A stretch of DNA of 11,856 nucleotides from a bacterium (GCA_030634585.1 DAOWAM010000011.1:1-11856); one strand, 5' to 3'. Positions 1 through 7,073 are shown, counted from the stretch's first letter. The notes: generated by a model from the sequence alone, not told the origin. Translations and numbers: made by a program.

Positions 1-1768
1 CAATGATTTACCATTATATATTGGTAACGATGGCAGTAATAATCTGTTTCCTGGAACGATTGATGAAACCCGTATTTATAATCGTGCTTTGTCTGCCGAT
101 GAAGTAAAAACACACAGTCAACGGCGGGTATATACTACTCCTGAGCCATCGGATAGCAAAGCGGCGGAGATTGGATGGCAGGACAATTTTGATGTGATTT
201 CGGGTACAATTGATGATACCGCCTACAACTATTACTCAGCTACTCTGACTTCTACTGCGACTACCAATGGACAAACCATCAATTATTATCTCTCGGCTGA
301 CGGAGGAAGCAACTGGGAAGCAGTCATTCCCGGTATCTCGCATACTTTTACTAATTACGGCAGTGATTTGCGTTGGAAAGCAATTTTGACTACCACTGAT
401 TACACGCAATTGCCTGATGTATCGCAAGTTAATCTTGCTTATCGATATTATCTCACCGCGACTAACCAACAAGTAATTACCACTAATATCATTCCAACCC
501 AGTTAGGTAGTTATGGTCGATTAGCAATTAACAATACCTTGAATAGTCAAACAATTACTTATCAAATATTAGATCGCAATGGTACCTTAATTCCAGATAG
601 TTACCTCACTGGCAACGGCGCTGGATTAGCCGCTAGTAATACCAGTACCACAATTGATTTATCATCAATTGATGCGACTGATTATGATTATCAGCAATTA
701 AAACTAAAAACAATTTTTTCCACTAATGATTCTTTAGTTACACCGACGGTTGATGATTTTACAGTTTCCTGGATCAAGGTTATTCCTACTGGCAATAGTC
801 AAACTAATCAAATCTACATTTCTTCTGGAGCTACCGTTAGCTTCGATGGTAGTGGTTCGGTTGGTGGCAGTTACACCTGCGCTTGGGATTGGGATAACGA
901 TGGGGTTTACGAAGAAAGCGATGCCGATTGTTTAGTCACTCATTCTTTCACTAGCGTTGGCGCGCATCCCATTGGATTACAACAAACTCAGGTAGAAGGA
1001 GAGATGACTGCCACTGACACGGCTACTTTCACCGTCATTGTCGCCAATAGCGGTTCAGGTGGTAGCTCCAGTAGTAGTTCTATTACTATCTTGGATCAAT
1101 CAGAAGAATTATCGGAAGAACAACCAGTTGAACCAACCCCAACCCCACCAGAACAACCAATTATCAGTCAAGCTAATCTAATCAGTTCGGGCGGACAACA
1201 AGCAGTTACCAAGCGAACAATTCAATTAGTCAAATCTCCTGATTCTCCTGCTGTCTATTTATTACAGGCCGGTCAACGGCAATTAATTTCGCATCAAAGT
1301 GTTTTTGAATCTTGGGGTTATAATTTCGGACAGGTACAAACTATATCTACCGATGAATTAACTAGTCAGTACCAATCAGCGGGTAGCTTGTCTTACCGCG
1401 ATGGACTATTAGTTCGTTCCAATCAGTCAAGTAAAACTGCTGTTTATCTAACTGAACAAGGGAAATTTCGTCCGTTTGTCAGCGGGGAAGTATTTACCGC
1501 TCTTCGCTATCAATGGAAACAAGTTAACTGGATACCAGATAGTTTAATTAGCCAATATCAGTTAGGCGAATTGATCAATACCGCTTCTGTTCATTTATCT
1601 GGGACGTTAATTAAATATCCAAATGATAGCGCAGTTTATTTAATTGCCAATAATTCTAAACGACCAATTAAATCCGGACAAATCTTTGAAGAATACGGCT
1701 TCCAGTGGGACAATATCATTACTGTGCCAGATAGCTATCAGTATTTGACTGGTGCGACGATTGAGTAG
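1..1768 (+). CDS. Large surface/secreted protein with LamG-like end, PKD-like domain and three C-terminal repeats (5' partial)
   Basis: The frame is open from base 2, so the gene begins before the window; a TTG at 89 is only an internal codon. 588 residues are visible. Residues 1-36 look like the end of a LamG/concanavalin-like domain (PGTIDETRIYNRALSADE). Residues about 50-150 and 150-260 are beta-rich, with the NGQTINYYLSADGG type of sequence seen in bacterial surface proteins. About 270-345 resembles a PKD domain (WDWDNDGVYEE, then THSFTSVGAHPIGL). A Ser/Gly and Glu/Pro/Thr linker (about 350-385) leads to three repeats of about 55 residues ending at the stop. No LPXTG motif or C-terminal membrane segment is present, so attachment must lie upstream or be non-covalent. 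Codons look more GC-rich than in the operons to the right. Likely role: adhesion, glycan binding or cell-surface structure (inference). Substrate unknown. Confidence 0.85.
   Translation, partial: NDLPLYIGNDGSNNLFPGTIDETRIYNRALSADEVKTHSQRRVYTTPEPSDSKAAEIGWQDNFDVISGTIDDTAYNYYSATLTSTATTNGQTINYYLSADGGSNWEAVIPGISHTFTNYGSDLRWKAILTTTDYTQLPDVSQVNLAYRYYLTATNQQVITTNIIPTQLGSYGRLAINNTLNSQTITYQILDRNGTLIPDSYLTGNGAGLAASNTSTTIDLSSIDATDYDYQQLKLKTIFSTNDSLVTPTVDDFTVSWIKVIPTGNSQTNQIYISSGATVSFDGSGSVGGSYTCAWDWDNDGVYEESDADCLVTHSFTSVGAHPIGLQQTQVEGEMTATDTATFTVIVANSGSGGSSSSSSITILDQSEELSEEQPVEPTPTPPEQPIISQANLISSGGQQAVTKRTIQLVKSPDSPAVYLLQAGQRQLISHQSVFESWGYNFGQVQTISTDELTSQYQSAGSLSYRDGLLVRSNQSSKTAVYLTEQGKFRPFVSGEVFTALRYQWKQVNWIPDSLISQYQLGELINTASVHLSGTLIKYPNDSAVYLIANNSKRPIKSGQIFEEYGFQWDNIITVPDSYQYLTGATIE
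1223..1765 (+). repeat. Three tandem protein repeats of about 55 residues at the C-terminus of the surface protein
   Basis: Units lie at about 1223-1384, 1400-1576 and 1601-1765. Each carries an AVYL strand, a basic segment (GQRQLIS, GKFRPFVS, SKRPIKS), then a phenylalanine-led helix-like stretch (VFESWGY, VFTALRY, IFEEYGF), an aromatic plus Q/V/I, and a closing Leu-x-x-Tyr or Tyr-Leu. The copies are clearly diverged at protein level, so they are old rather than recently amplified DNA repeats. Similar repeats, with a K/R-VY-x-I core followed by R-x-I and an F-x-x-(Y/W)G motif, are in my recollection common at the ends of CPR surface proteins and may bind the cell envelope; the binding role is inference. 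Confidence 0.75.
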
Positions 1769-1808
1769 ATCGAATTAATAATTAATGAATAAAACTTAAT
1801 TAAATAAC

Positions 1809-1853
1809 GATAGCGACTATTCAAATTGAATTGAATAGTCGCTGTTTGTGTTT
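1809..1853 (+). terminator. Strong intrinsic terminator after the surface-protein gene
   Basis: A perfect 13-bp stem (1812-1824 with 1831-1843, AGCGACTATTCAA and its complement) closes a 6-base loop and can extend by three wobble/AU pairs at its base. It is followed by the T-rich tract GTTTGTGTTT. It begins about 40 bases after the TAG stop, where a rho-independent terminator is expected. Confidence 0.85.
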
Positions 1854-1867
1854 GAAAGTATCGGGAA

Positions 1868-1915
1868 AATTAAGGGGAATTAAGAGTGTTCAACACCCTT
1901 AATTGATCCTTAATT
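1868..1915. repeat. Nested inverted repeat, possible bidirectional terminator
   Basis: The octamer AATTAAGG (1868-1875) pairs with CCTTAATT (1908-1915). Inside it, AATTAAG (1878-1884) pairs with CTTAATT (1898-1904), and after one A/C mismatch GTGTT pairs with AACAC. Because each arm contains two near-copies of the same octamer, alternative registers are possible. On the minus strand the distal arm is followed by TTTT, so it could end transcripts that have passed through tRNA-Pro. Function not established. Confidence 0.55.
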
Positions 1916-1926
1916 GACTATTTTTG

Positions 1927-1975
1927 ACCGTCTTACAAAATATCAACGTTGAGAAATCGCAAGACGGTAGTTTTT
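1927..1975 (+). terminator. Inverted repeat with T-run, possible second terminator
   Basis: ACCGTCTT (1927-1934) and AAGACGGT (1961-1968) form a perfect 8-bp stem around a 26-base loop, which itself holds the 8-base palindrome CAACGTTG (1944-1951). AG and five T residues follow, then more T-rich sequence. The loop is longer than usual for an intrinsic terminator, so this may instead be part of a larger folded element with the neighbouring repeats. Confidence 0.4.
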
Positions 1976-1997
1976 GGTTAATTTTTTCTATTTTTAA

Positions 1998-2105
1998 AAG
2001 TCTTACCCCTAGGTTTCACCGGGATCTCCCTAGGGCTTCGCCCGGGACCCCGGTCTAAAATTGGACTTAGGGGCCAACCACTCCGCCGGCTGGCGGAGGC
2101 GGAGC
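1998..2105. repeat. GC-rich structured intergenic island (REP-like palindromic element or unrecognised RNA)
   Basis: Bases 2006-2105 are 67% G+C by hand count, against AT-rich surroundings. Two hairpins stand out. The first is ACCGGG (2018-2023) with CCCGGT (2049-2054), enclosing TCCC/GGGA and GGGC-TTC-GCCC, giving 14 bp with small bulges. The second is CTCCGCC (2081-2087), loop GGCT, GGCGGAG (2092-2098); a second overlapping GGCGGAG at 2098-2104 could pair with the same 5' arm. The whole first hairpin can be closed by CCCCTA/TAGGGG (2006-2011 with 2068-2073) or, alternatively, by AAGTC/GACTT (1998-2002 with 2064-2068). There is no open reading frame of note and no match that I recognise to tmRNA, RNase P RNA, SRP RNA or 6S RNA. 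It lies 26 bases beyond the 3' end of the minus-strand tRNA-Pro. Confidence 0.6.
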
Positions 2106-2131
2106 GAACTTCAAGATAATAATTTTATCAA

Positions 2132-2203
2132 TCGGGGATGCGGGATTCGAACCCACGACCTCATCGTCCCGAACGATGCGCGCTACCCCTGCGCTAATCC
2201 CCG
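2132..2203 (-). tRNA. tRNA-Pro(CGG)
   Basis: The minus strand folds as a full cloverleaf: acceptor CGGGGAT/ATCCCCG, D arm GCGC/GCGC with loop AGGGGTA, anticodon stem CATCG/CGATG around TTCGGGA, a 5-base variable loop, and T arm GTGGG/CCCGC with loop TTCGAAT. The loop places CGG at positions 34-36, decoding CCG as proline, and C1-G72 agrees with tRNA-Pro. The discriminator is A; the next bases are TTG, so CCA is not encoded and must be added by a nucleotidyltransferase. It is transcribed divergently from pcm. Confidence 0.95.
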
Positions 2204-2209
2204 TTAAAC

Positions 2210-2236
2210 TTGCTTTTTCGTTGGAAATAATATAAT
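2210..2236 (+). promoter_or_regulatory. Candidate promoter for the pcm-mltG-lon operon
   Basis: A consensus -10 hexamer TATAAT lies at 2231-2236 with TTGCTT at 2210-2215 (15-base spacer, slightly short). Initiation near 2243 would give a leader of about 33 bases before the pcm ATG. It interleaves with the minus-strand promoter candidate for tRNA-Pro, so the two transcription units may compete for polymerase. Confidence 0.35.
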
Positions 2237-2242
2237 ATAACA

Positions 2243-2271
2243 ATAATATCTTATTTAAAAAATTTTAGCAA
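2243..2271 (-). promoter_or_regulatory. Candidate sigma-70-type promoter for tRNA-Pro
   Basis: On the minus strand, TTGCTA (2271-2266) and TATTAT (2248-2243) are separated by 17 bases. This would start transcription near 2236, leaving a leader of about 33 bases before the tRNA. The region is very AT-rich, so chance matches are frequent and this is a suggestion only. Confidence 0.4.
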
Positions 2272-2275
2272 TAAA

Positions 2276-2905
2276 ATGAATGATTTAATTCAGCAATTAA
2301 TTAAGCAAAATTATCTAAAAACACCGCGAATTATTCAGGCATTTCAAAAAATAAATCGACAAGATTTTCTTTTGTCTAATCAACAAGGAAACGCGGAAAA
2401 AAATTATCCTTTACCAATTGGCTTTGGACAAACTATCTCTCAGCCGGCGACAGTGGCTTTTATGATTGAATTATTACAACCGCAAATTGGTGATAATGTT
2501 TTAGATATTGGTTCAGGCTCTGGTTGGGCAACCAGTTTATTGGCCGAAATAGTTGGCTCAGCAGGAAAAGTTTGGGCAATAGAATTAATTTCTGAGTTGA
2601 AAGAGTTTGGTGAAACAAATACAGAAAAGTATAATTTTATTACTAATAAACGAGCGACTTTTGTTTGTAAAAATGGAGTTGACGGTTTAGAAAAAAACGC
2701 ACCTTTTAATTGTATTCACATTGCGGCGGCAACAGTAAAAATCCCCCAAGCATTATTAGAACAATTAGCAATTGGTGGACGATTAGTTGTTCCAATTGGT
2801 GGTGTTGGCGCGCAAGATCTTGTTTTAGTAACTAAAATAGATAAAGATAAATATCAGCGAAAACATTTTCCTGGTTTTACTTTTGTCCCGTTAATTGACA
2901 AATAA
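2276..2905 (+). CDS. pcm: Protein-L-isoaspartate O-methyltransferase
   Basis: This cytosolic enzyme methylates L-isoaspartyl residues in aged proteins using S-adenosylmethionine, starting their repair. The 209-residue length is normal for the family. Residues 45-57 carry the family signature PLPIGFGQTISQP; 75-84 (VLDIGSGSGW) is the SAM-binding glycine loop, followed by the acidic strand VWAIEL (99-104), then the core strand FNCIHIAAA (144-152), and GRLVVPIG (168-175). The ATG at 2276 gives the expected N-terminal helical segment. No Shine-Dalgarno sequence precedes it. It is the first gene of a tight run with mltG (7-base gap to the mltG ATG) and lon, so it is probably co-transcribed with them. 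Pairing of a protein-repair enzyme with Lon fits a protein quality-control theme, but the co-location may be incidental. Confidence 0.93.
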   Translation: MNDLIQQLIKQNYLKTPRIIQAFQKINRQDFLLSNQQGNAEKNYPLPIGFGQTISQPATVAFMIELLQPQIGDNVLDIGSGSGWATSLLAEIVGSAGKVWAIELISELKEFGETNTEKYNFITNKRATFVCKNGVDGLEKNAPFNCIHIAAATVKIPQALLEQLAIGGRLVVPIGGVGAQDLVLVTKIDKDKYQRKHFPGFTFVPLIDK

Positions 2906-2912
2906 ATCTTTT

Positions 2913-3968
2913 ATGAAAAATATTATATTTAAAATTATTATTAGTATAATAATTATCTTATTATTAGTAATAGTTTATTGTCTAGCACAAGTTTATTTAC
3001 CAACCAATTCTATTTCTCAACCGGCAGATTTTACTATTACTCAAGGGGAAGGAGTAAAAATAATTGGCGCTCATCTAAAACAAATCAATTTAATTAATAG
3101 TCAATTTATTTTTGAAACTTTGGTTTATTTAAGACAAAACGAAACTAAATTTTTAGCGGGAAAATATTCGATTAAATCACCAATTAGTTTGAATCAATTA
3201 GTCGATTTATTAACCACAAATCCATTATCACAAGATAAAGAAATTAAAGTTTTAGAAGGTTGGTCAGTTCAACAAATTGGTCAATATTTAGAAAATAACG
3301 GTTATAAACAAACGGAAGAACTTTTGGAAGTAGTTGGTTTTCCAACAATTGATTATCGACAACATCCAGAACTACCTAAATTAGTTGATTTTACTAAGCA
3401 ATATCAATTTCTTCAAGATAAACCAACTTGGCTAGGATTGGAGGGTTATCTCTTTCCAGATACTTATCGAGTTTATTATAATTTTTCTGTGGAAGATCTA
3501 ACACGAAAAATGTTAAATAATTTTGATAAAAAATTAACTGTTAAAATGAGGCAAGAAATTGATCGACAGGAAAGAACTATTTTTGAAGTAATAACGATGG
3601 CTTCGTTAATTGAGAAAGAAGCAAGCAATAGCCAAGATAAAAAGATAGTAGCAGATGTTTTTTACAAGCGTTTATTGGCGGGAATGTCGTTGCAATCTTG
3701 CGCTACCGTTAATTATCTTTTAGGTCGTCCTAAAGAACAACTTACTTATCAAGACATTAAAATTGTTTCGCCATATAACACTTATTTACACGCTGGTTTA
3801 CCACCTGGACCAATCTGTAATCCGGGAATTGACTCAATTGAAGCGGCAATTTGGCCAACCAAAACAGATTATTGGTATTTTCTTTCTGATCCGACTGATA
3901 CCAATTTAGTTTTTAGTAAGAATAAAGCGGAACACGATCGCAATAAAATAAAATATTTATCTAATTAA
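2913..3968 (+). CDS. mltG: Endolytic murein transglycosylase MltG (YceG-like)
   Basis: MltG cleaves nascent glycan strands at the outer face of the cytoplasmic membrane, ending their elongation. I choose the ATG at 2913 (351 aa) over an upstream in-frame TTG at 2895 that overlaps pcm, because the protein then starts MKN directly before its membrane anchor (residues 4-28). Residues about 38-115 form the LysM-like region of the family. LEGYLFPDTYRV (177-188) and ASLIEKEAS (230-238), which holds the presumed catalytic glutamate (E234 or E236), are YceG signatures, as are SLQSCATVNYLLG (259-271) and GLPPGPICNPG (295-305). Most relatives have an Asp-Pro where this protein has Cys-Ala (263-264), a small deviation. 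Gaps of 7 bases on both sides point to one mRNA with pcm and lon. Confidence 0.94.
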   Translation: MKNIIFKIIISIIIILLLVIVYCLAQVYLPTNSISQPADFTITQGEGVKIIGAHLKQINLINSQFIFETLVYLRQNETKFLAGKYSIKSPISLNQLVDLLTTNPLSQDKEIKVLEGWSVQQIGQYLENNGYKQTEELLEVVGFPTIDYRQHPELPKLVDFTKQYQFLQDKPTWLGLEGYLFPDTYRVYYNFSVEDLTRKMLNNFDKKLTVKMRQEIDRQERTIFEVITMASLIEKEASNSQDKKIVADVFYKRLLAGMSLQSCATVNYLLGRPKEQLTYQDIKIVSPYNTYLHAGLPPGPICNPGIDSIEAAIWPTKTDYWYFLSDPTDTNLVFSKNKAEHDRNKIKYLSN

Positions 3969-3975
3969 TAAATTA

Positions 3976-6315
3976 ATGTATCAAGAAAAGAAGAATATTG
4001 ATAAAATATCGAAAAATGAAATCTATCCACTAGTAATTACACGTGGTGTTTTTGCTTTGCCCAAAATTACTATTCCGATTCTTTTTAAGAGTGCGCCAGC
4101 TTATTTAGCAGTTAAAAGTGTATTAAAAAACGATCATTTATTAGTATTAAGTTTAACTAAGAATAATCATCAGCAGACTACAAAAGTAGAAAATACTTTT
4201 CATTCTACCGGAGTTTTAGTAAAAGTTTTAGAGAGTCATGAGTTAGCAAATCATACGGTTGCTGCTTTGGTGGAAGGTAAAGAAAGAGTAATTATAAATC
4301 GAACTATTTCTTCTAAGCCGTTTATTCAAGTACAAGTTAATAAAATACCAGAGATTGATAAATTAAATATTGAAGAAGAAGCGCTATTACAAAATATTGA
4401 AAACCGATTTAAAAAATGCATTGTTTTAGGTTTATCAGTTCAATTTGATACAATTTCTCTCATTTTATCGCGCGCCACACCATCAGAAAAAGCCGATTTA
4501 ATTTCTTTTTCTTTAGGTTTAAAAACAGAAGAAAAACAAACTATTTTAGAAACAAATGAGTTTAAAAAACGTTTAGAAATCCTTAATCAATTTATTGATC
4601 GAAAATTAAAAGTTTTACAAGTAGCTAAAAAAATCGAAAAGAAAACTACTAGTGAATTAGATAAAGCGCAAAAAGAAATGATCTTACGAGAGCAATTAAA
4701 AGAAATAAAGAAAGAACTAGGAATGAAAGAACGAGAAGACGTAGTAGATTTTAAACAAAAATTAGCCAAGGCGGACTTACCACCAGAAGCAAAAAAAGTA
4801 GCGCAAAAAGAAATAAAACGTTTATCTAATTTACCTCCATTTTCACCAGAAATTAGTTATTTACACAATTATTTAGATTGGCTAATTTCTTTACCATGGA
4901 AAAAACAATCAGTAATTAAAATCAATCTAGCAAAAGCTAAACAGATTTTGAATAAAGATCATTACGGATTACAAGATGTTAAAGAAAGAATTTTAGAGTT
5001 TTTAGCAGTTTGTCAATTAACGGGGAAAATTAAAGGACCAATACTATGTTTTTTGGGTCCACCGGGAACTGGTAAAACTTCAATTGGTCAATCTATTGCG
5101 CATGCCTTGGGACGTAAGTTTATTCGTCTTTCTTTAGGCGGAATTAGAGATGAAGCGGAAATTAGAGGACATCGACGAACGTATGTTGGCGCTTTACCAG
5201 GGAGGATAATTCAGAATCTACGACGAGTGGAAACAAATAATCCAGTGTTTATGTTAGATGAAATTGATAAAATTGGTTCTGATTTTCGAGGTGATCCATC
5301 TTCTGCTTTATTAGAAGCGTTGGATCCAGAACAAAATTCGTCTTTTAACGATCATTATTTAGAAGTTCCATTTGATCTATCAAATATTTTCTTTATTACC
5401 ACTGCTAATGTAGCGTCAACTATTCCACCAGCATTACGAGATCGAATGGAAATTATTAGATTTCCTGGTTATACCGAAGAAGAAAAATTTTATATTGCTA
5501 AACAACATTTAATTCCTAAACTATTGTCTCGGCATGGCTTAGATAAAAACATGCTTACCTTCAATAATTCAGTAATTAAAAAAATTATTGCTTATTATAC
5601 ACGAGAAGCGGGGGTGCGAGAATTAGAACGGCAATTAGCTAAAGTTTGTCGCCGAATAAGCAAAGAAATAGTGATGAATAAAAAAAAGATAGGCAAATAT
5701 GTCATTAAACAAGATAACTTAACAAAATATTTAGGACCGGCTGAATATCAGCCTACTTTAGCTGAGAAAAAAAAGGAAGTAGGCGTAGTCACTGGTTTAG
5801 CTTGGACAGCGGTAGGTGGAGTTATCTTATTTATTGAATCAAGCAAAATGATTGGAAAAGGCAATCTATTTCTTACGGGTCATTTAGGAAAGGTAATGAA
5901 AGAATCAGCGCAAGCGGCACTTTCTTATATTAGAAGTCGAGCTGATAAATTAAAAATTGATCCAAAATTTGCGCAAAAACTTGATTTACATGTTCACGTG
6001 CCGTCGGGTGCAATTCCTAAAGATGGTCCTTCAGCTGGCGTAGCTATTACGGTCAGTTTAATTTCTTGTTTGATAAATCGCGCGGTTAAAAAAGACATAG
6101 CAATGACGGGGGAGGTTACTTTACGCGGAAAGATATTAGAAATTGGCGGAGTCAAAGAAAAAGTATTGGCTGCTCATCGCGCTGGAATAAAAACAATAAT
6201 TTTACCAGAAAGTAATAAAAAAGATTTAGTGAAAATTCCAGCAAAAACAAAGAAGAAATTGAAATTTATTTTTGTTAATCATTTGGACCAAGTGTTGAAA
6301 TACGTGTTTGCTTAA
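3976..6315 (+). CDS. lon: ATP-dependent protease Lon (LonA type)
   Basis: Lon is a cytosolic hexameric AAA+ protease that degrades misfolded and regulatory proteins. The 779 residues match a full LonA: N-terminal substrate domain (about 15-210), coiled-coil segment (about 215-285, Lys/Glu-rich), AAA+ module with Walker A GPPGTGKT (361-368) and Walker B FMLDEID (425-431), and C-terminal protease domain. The catalytic serine is S686 in PKDGPSAG and the lysine is K729 in GGVKEKV; their 43-residue spacing equals that of E. coli S679/K722. The domain is therefore complete and predicted active. The N-terminal domain is more diverged than the rest. The ATG at 3976 follows mltG by 7 bases without a ribosome-binding motif. 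No HAIR/CIRCE-type operator was seen upstream of the operon. A tRNA-Glu follows 17 bases after the stop. Confidence 0.97.
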   Translation: MYQEKKNIDKISKNEIYPLVITRGVFALPKITIPILFKSAPAYLAVKSVLKNDHLLVLSLTKNNHQQTTKVENTFHSTGVLVKVLESHELANHTVAALVEGKERVIINRTISSKPFIQVQVNKIPEIDKLNIEEEALLQNIENRFKKCIVLGLSVQFDTISLILSRATPSEKADLISFSLGLKTEEKQTILETNEFKKRLEILNQFIDRKLKVLQVAKKIEKKTTSELDKAQKEMILREQLKEIKKELGMKEREDVVDFKQKLAKADLPPEAKKVAQKEIKRLSNLPPFSPEISYLHNYLDWLISLPWKKQSVIKINLAKAKQILNKDHYGLQDVKERILEFLAVCQLTGKIKGPILCFLGPPGTGKTSIGQSIAHALGRKFIRLSLGGIRDEAEIRGHRRTYVGALPGRIIQNLRRVETNNPVFMLDEIDKIGSDFRGDPSSALLEALDPEQNSSFNDHYLEVPFDLSNIFFITTANVASTIPPALRDRMEIIRFPGYTEEEKFYIAKQHLIPKLLSRHGLDKNMLTFNNSVIKKIIAYYTREAGVRELERQLAKVCRRISKEIVMNKKKIGKYVIKQDNLTKYLGPAEYQPTLAEKKKEVGVVTGLAWTAVGGVILFIESSKMIGKGNLFLTGHLGKVMKESAQAALSYIRSRADKLKIDPKFAQKLDLHVHVPSGAIPKDGPSAGVAITVSLISCLINRAVKKDIAMTGEVTLRGKILEIGGVKEKVLAAHRAGIKTIILPESNKKDLVKIPAKTKKKLKFIFVNHLDQVLKYVFA

Positions 6316-6332
6316 AACCTAACGCGCTATTC

Positions 6333-6404
6333 GGTCCTATCGTCTAGTGGTTAGGACGCTTGCTTCTCAAGCAAGAAACCGGGGTTCGACTCCCCGTAGG
6401 ACTA
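6333..6404 (+). tRNA. tRNA-Glu(CTC)
   Basis: The cloverleaf is complete: acceptor GGTCCTA/TAGGACT with a G1-U72 wobble, D arm GTC/GAC, anticodon stem CTTGC/GCAAG around TTCTCAA, and T arm CGGGG/CCCCG with loop TTCGACT. Positions 34-36 read CTC, decoding GAG as glutamate. The discriminator is A and CCA is not encoded. It starts 17 bases after the lon stop with no obvious promoter between, so it is probably processed from the lon transcript. A TATATTTTT tract follows and might help termination. Confidence 0.95.
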
Positions 6405-6439
6405 TATTTTTAAAATTATTATCAATATTATTTTATTTG

Positions 6440-6448
6440 TGCTAAAAT
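6440..6448 (+). promoter_or_regulatory. Candidate extended -10 promoter for the second gene series
   Basis: TGCTAAAAT (6440-6448) matches an extended -10 element (TGn plus TAAAAT). No good -35 hexamer is seen at the usual distance, which extended -10 promoters tolerate. It would start RNA near 6455, about 60 bases before the ATG at 6515. The 110-base gap between tRNA-Glu and this gene holds nothing else that I can identify. Confidence 0.4.
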
Positions 6449-6514
6449 ATTTTTAAGTGGCAGTTTAACTCGTTAATCATATTAAATTAAAATTATCAAA
6501 ATAAATTAATCAAA

Positions 6515-7024
6515 ATGGCATTAAATTTTAAAGAATTAATTAAAAAGAGGAAAAATATTCATCGTGTAGTAGAAGGGAAAAAGCCAGAATTTAGTCCTGG
6601 GCAATCAAAAACGGAAACAAGAGTGGAAAAAGAACGCCCATGGGAACAACCTCTCAAAGAAGAAGAAACACCCCAAATAACAATTACTCCGCCATCGACA
6701 AAAAAAACAGTTTTACCTGAGGTAAAGCCGATAATTAAGAGTACAACTCGTCAACAAATTGAATCAATCCTTTCCGACGGATTAGATAATTTGTATTTAT
6801 CTTTATCTAAAGATGAACAAATCAGATTTAAAGAAAAAGGTGAAGAGACGGCTAGTAAAATAGAAAAAATAATTAAATCAGCGAAGATTAATTTTAAGAA
6901 AATAGTAGATTTAATCAAAAAATGGTTAGCTACTATTCCTGGTGTCAATCGTTTCTTTTTAGAGCAAGAAGCGAAAATTAAAACAGATAAGATTATTAAT
7001 TTATCCGATCAAAAAAATAAATAA
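6515..7024 (+). CDS. Uncharacterised 169-aa charged protein with C-terminal PGVNRFFLEQEAKIKTDK block
   Basis: I do not know a function for this protein. It starts with a basic segment (residues 5-23), followed by a low-complexity, Glu/Lys/Pro/Thr-rich and probably disordered stretch (24-78). A compact helical half follows (79-155): QIESILSDGLDNLYLSLS, a GEETASKIEKIIK helix, then KIVDLIKKWLATIPG and VNRFFLEQEAKIKTDK. There is no signal peptide or membrane segment, though the amphipathic helix near 128-140 could touch a membrane. Sequences with this C-terminal block occur, in my recollection, in many CPR genomes, suggesting a lineage-restricted conserved family; I could not check this. It lies upstream of the NifX-like and VirD4-like genes in the same direction, so a link with that ATPase is possible. 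The 49-base gap to the next gene allows either co-transcription or a separate promoter. Confidence 0.8.
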   Translation: MALNFKELIKKRKNIHRVVEGKKPEFSPGQSKTETRVEKERPWEQPLKEEETPQITITPPSTKKTVLPEVKPIIKSTTRQQIESILSDGLDNLYLSLSKDEQIRFKEKGEETASKIEKIIKSAKINFKKIVDLIKKWLATIPGVNRFFLEQEAKIKTDKIINLSDQKNK

Positions 7025-7035
7025 GGTTTGTTTCA

Positions 7036-7063
7036 TTGATTAACGAATTATTTTATTTATAAC
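7036..7063 (+). promoter_or_regulatory. Weak promoter candidate giving a nearly leaderless start
   Basis: TTGATT (7036-7041) and TATAAC (7058-7063) are 16 bases apart in the gap before the gene at 7074. Initiation about 7 bases after the -10 would leave only a few bases before the ATG. AT-rich background makes this a low-certainty match. Confidence 0.25.
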
Positions 7064-7073
7064 TCATAAAAAA

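Noticed and set aside
236..472. Minus-strand 78-aa frame inside the surface-protein gene
   Set aside because: Antisense shadow of a well-supported coding sequence; no recognisable domain or start context.
750..935. Plus-strand 61-aa overlapping frame
   Set aside because: Out-of-frame shadow over the PKD-like domain, whose in-frame translation is clearly the real one.
1860..2105. CRISPR array
   Set aside because: The repeats are inverted and unequal, with no regular spacing or spacers.
1998..2105. Known structured RNA (SRP RNA, 6S, tmRNA, RNase P RNA)
   Set aside because: None of the diagnostic conserved loops or sizes that I know for these RNAs is present.
4587..4769. Minus-strand 60-aa frame within lon
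   Set aside because: Lies opposite the Lys/Glu-rich coiled-coil codons, which read as Ser/Phe-rich on the other strand; an artefact of composition.
6751..6948. Minus-strand 65-aa frame within the 169-aa gene
   Set aside because: Antisense to the helical half of a better supported gene, with no independent evidence.
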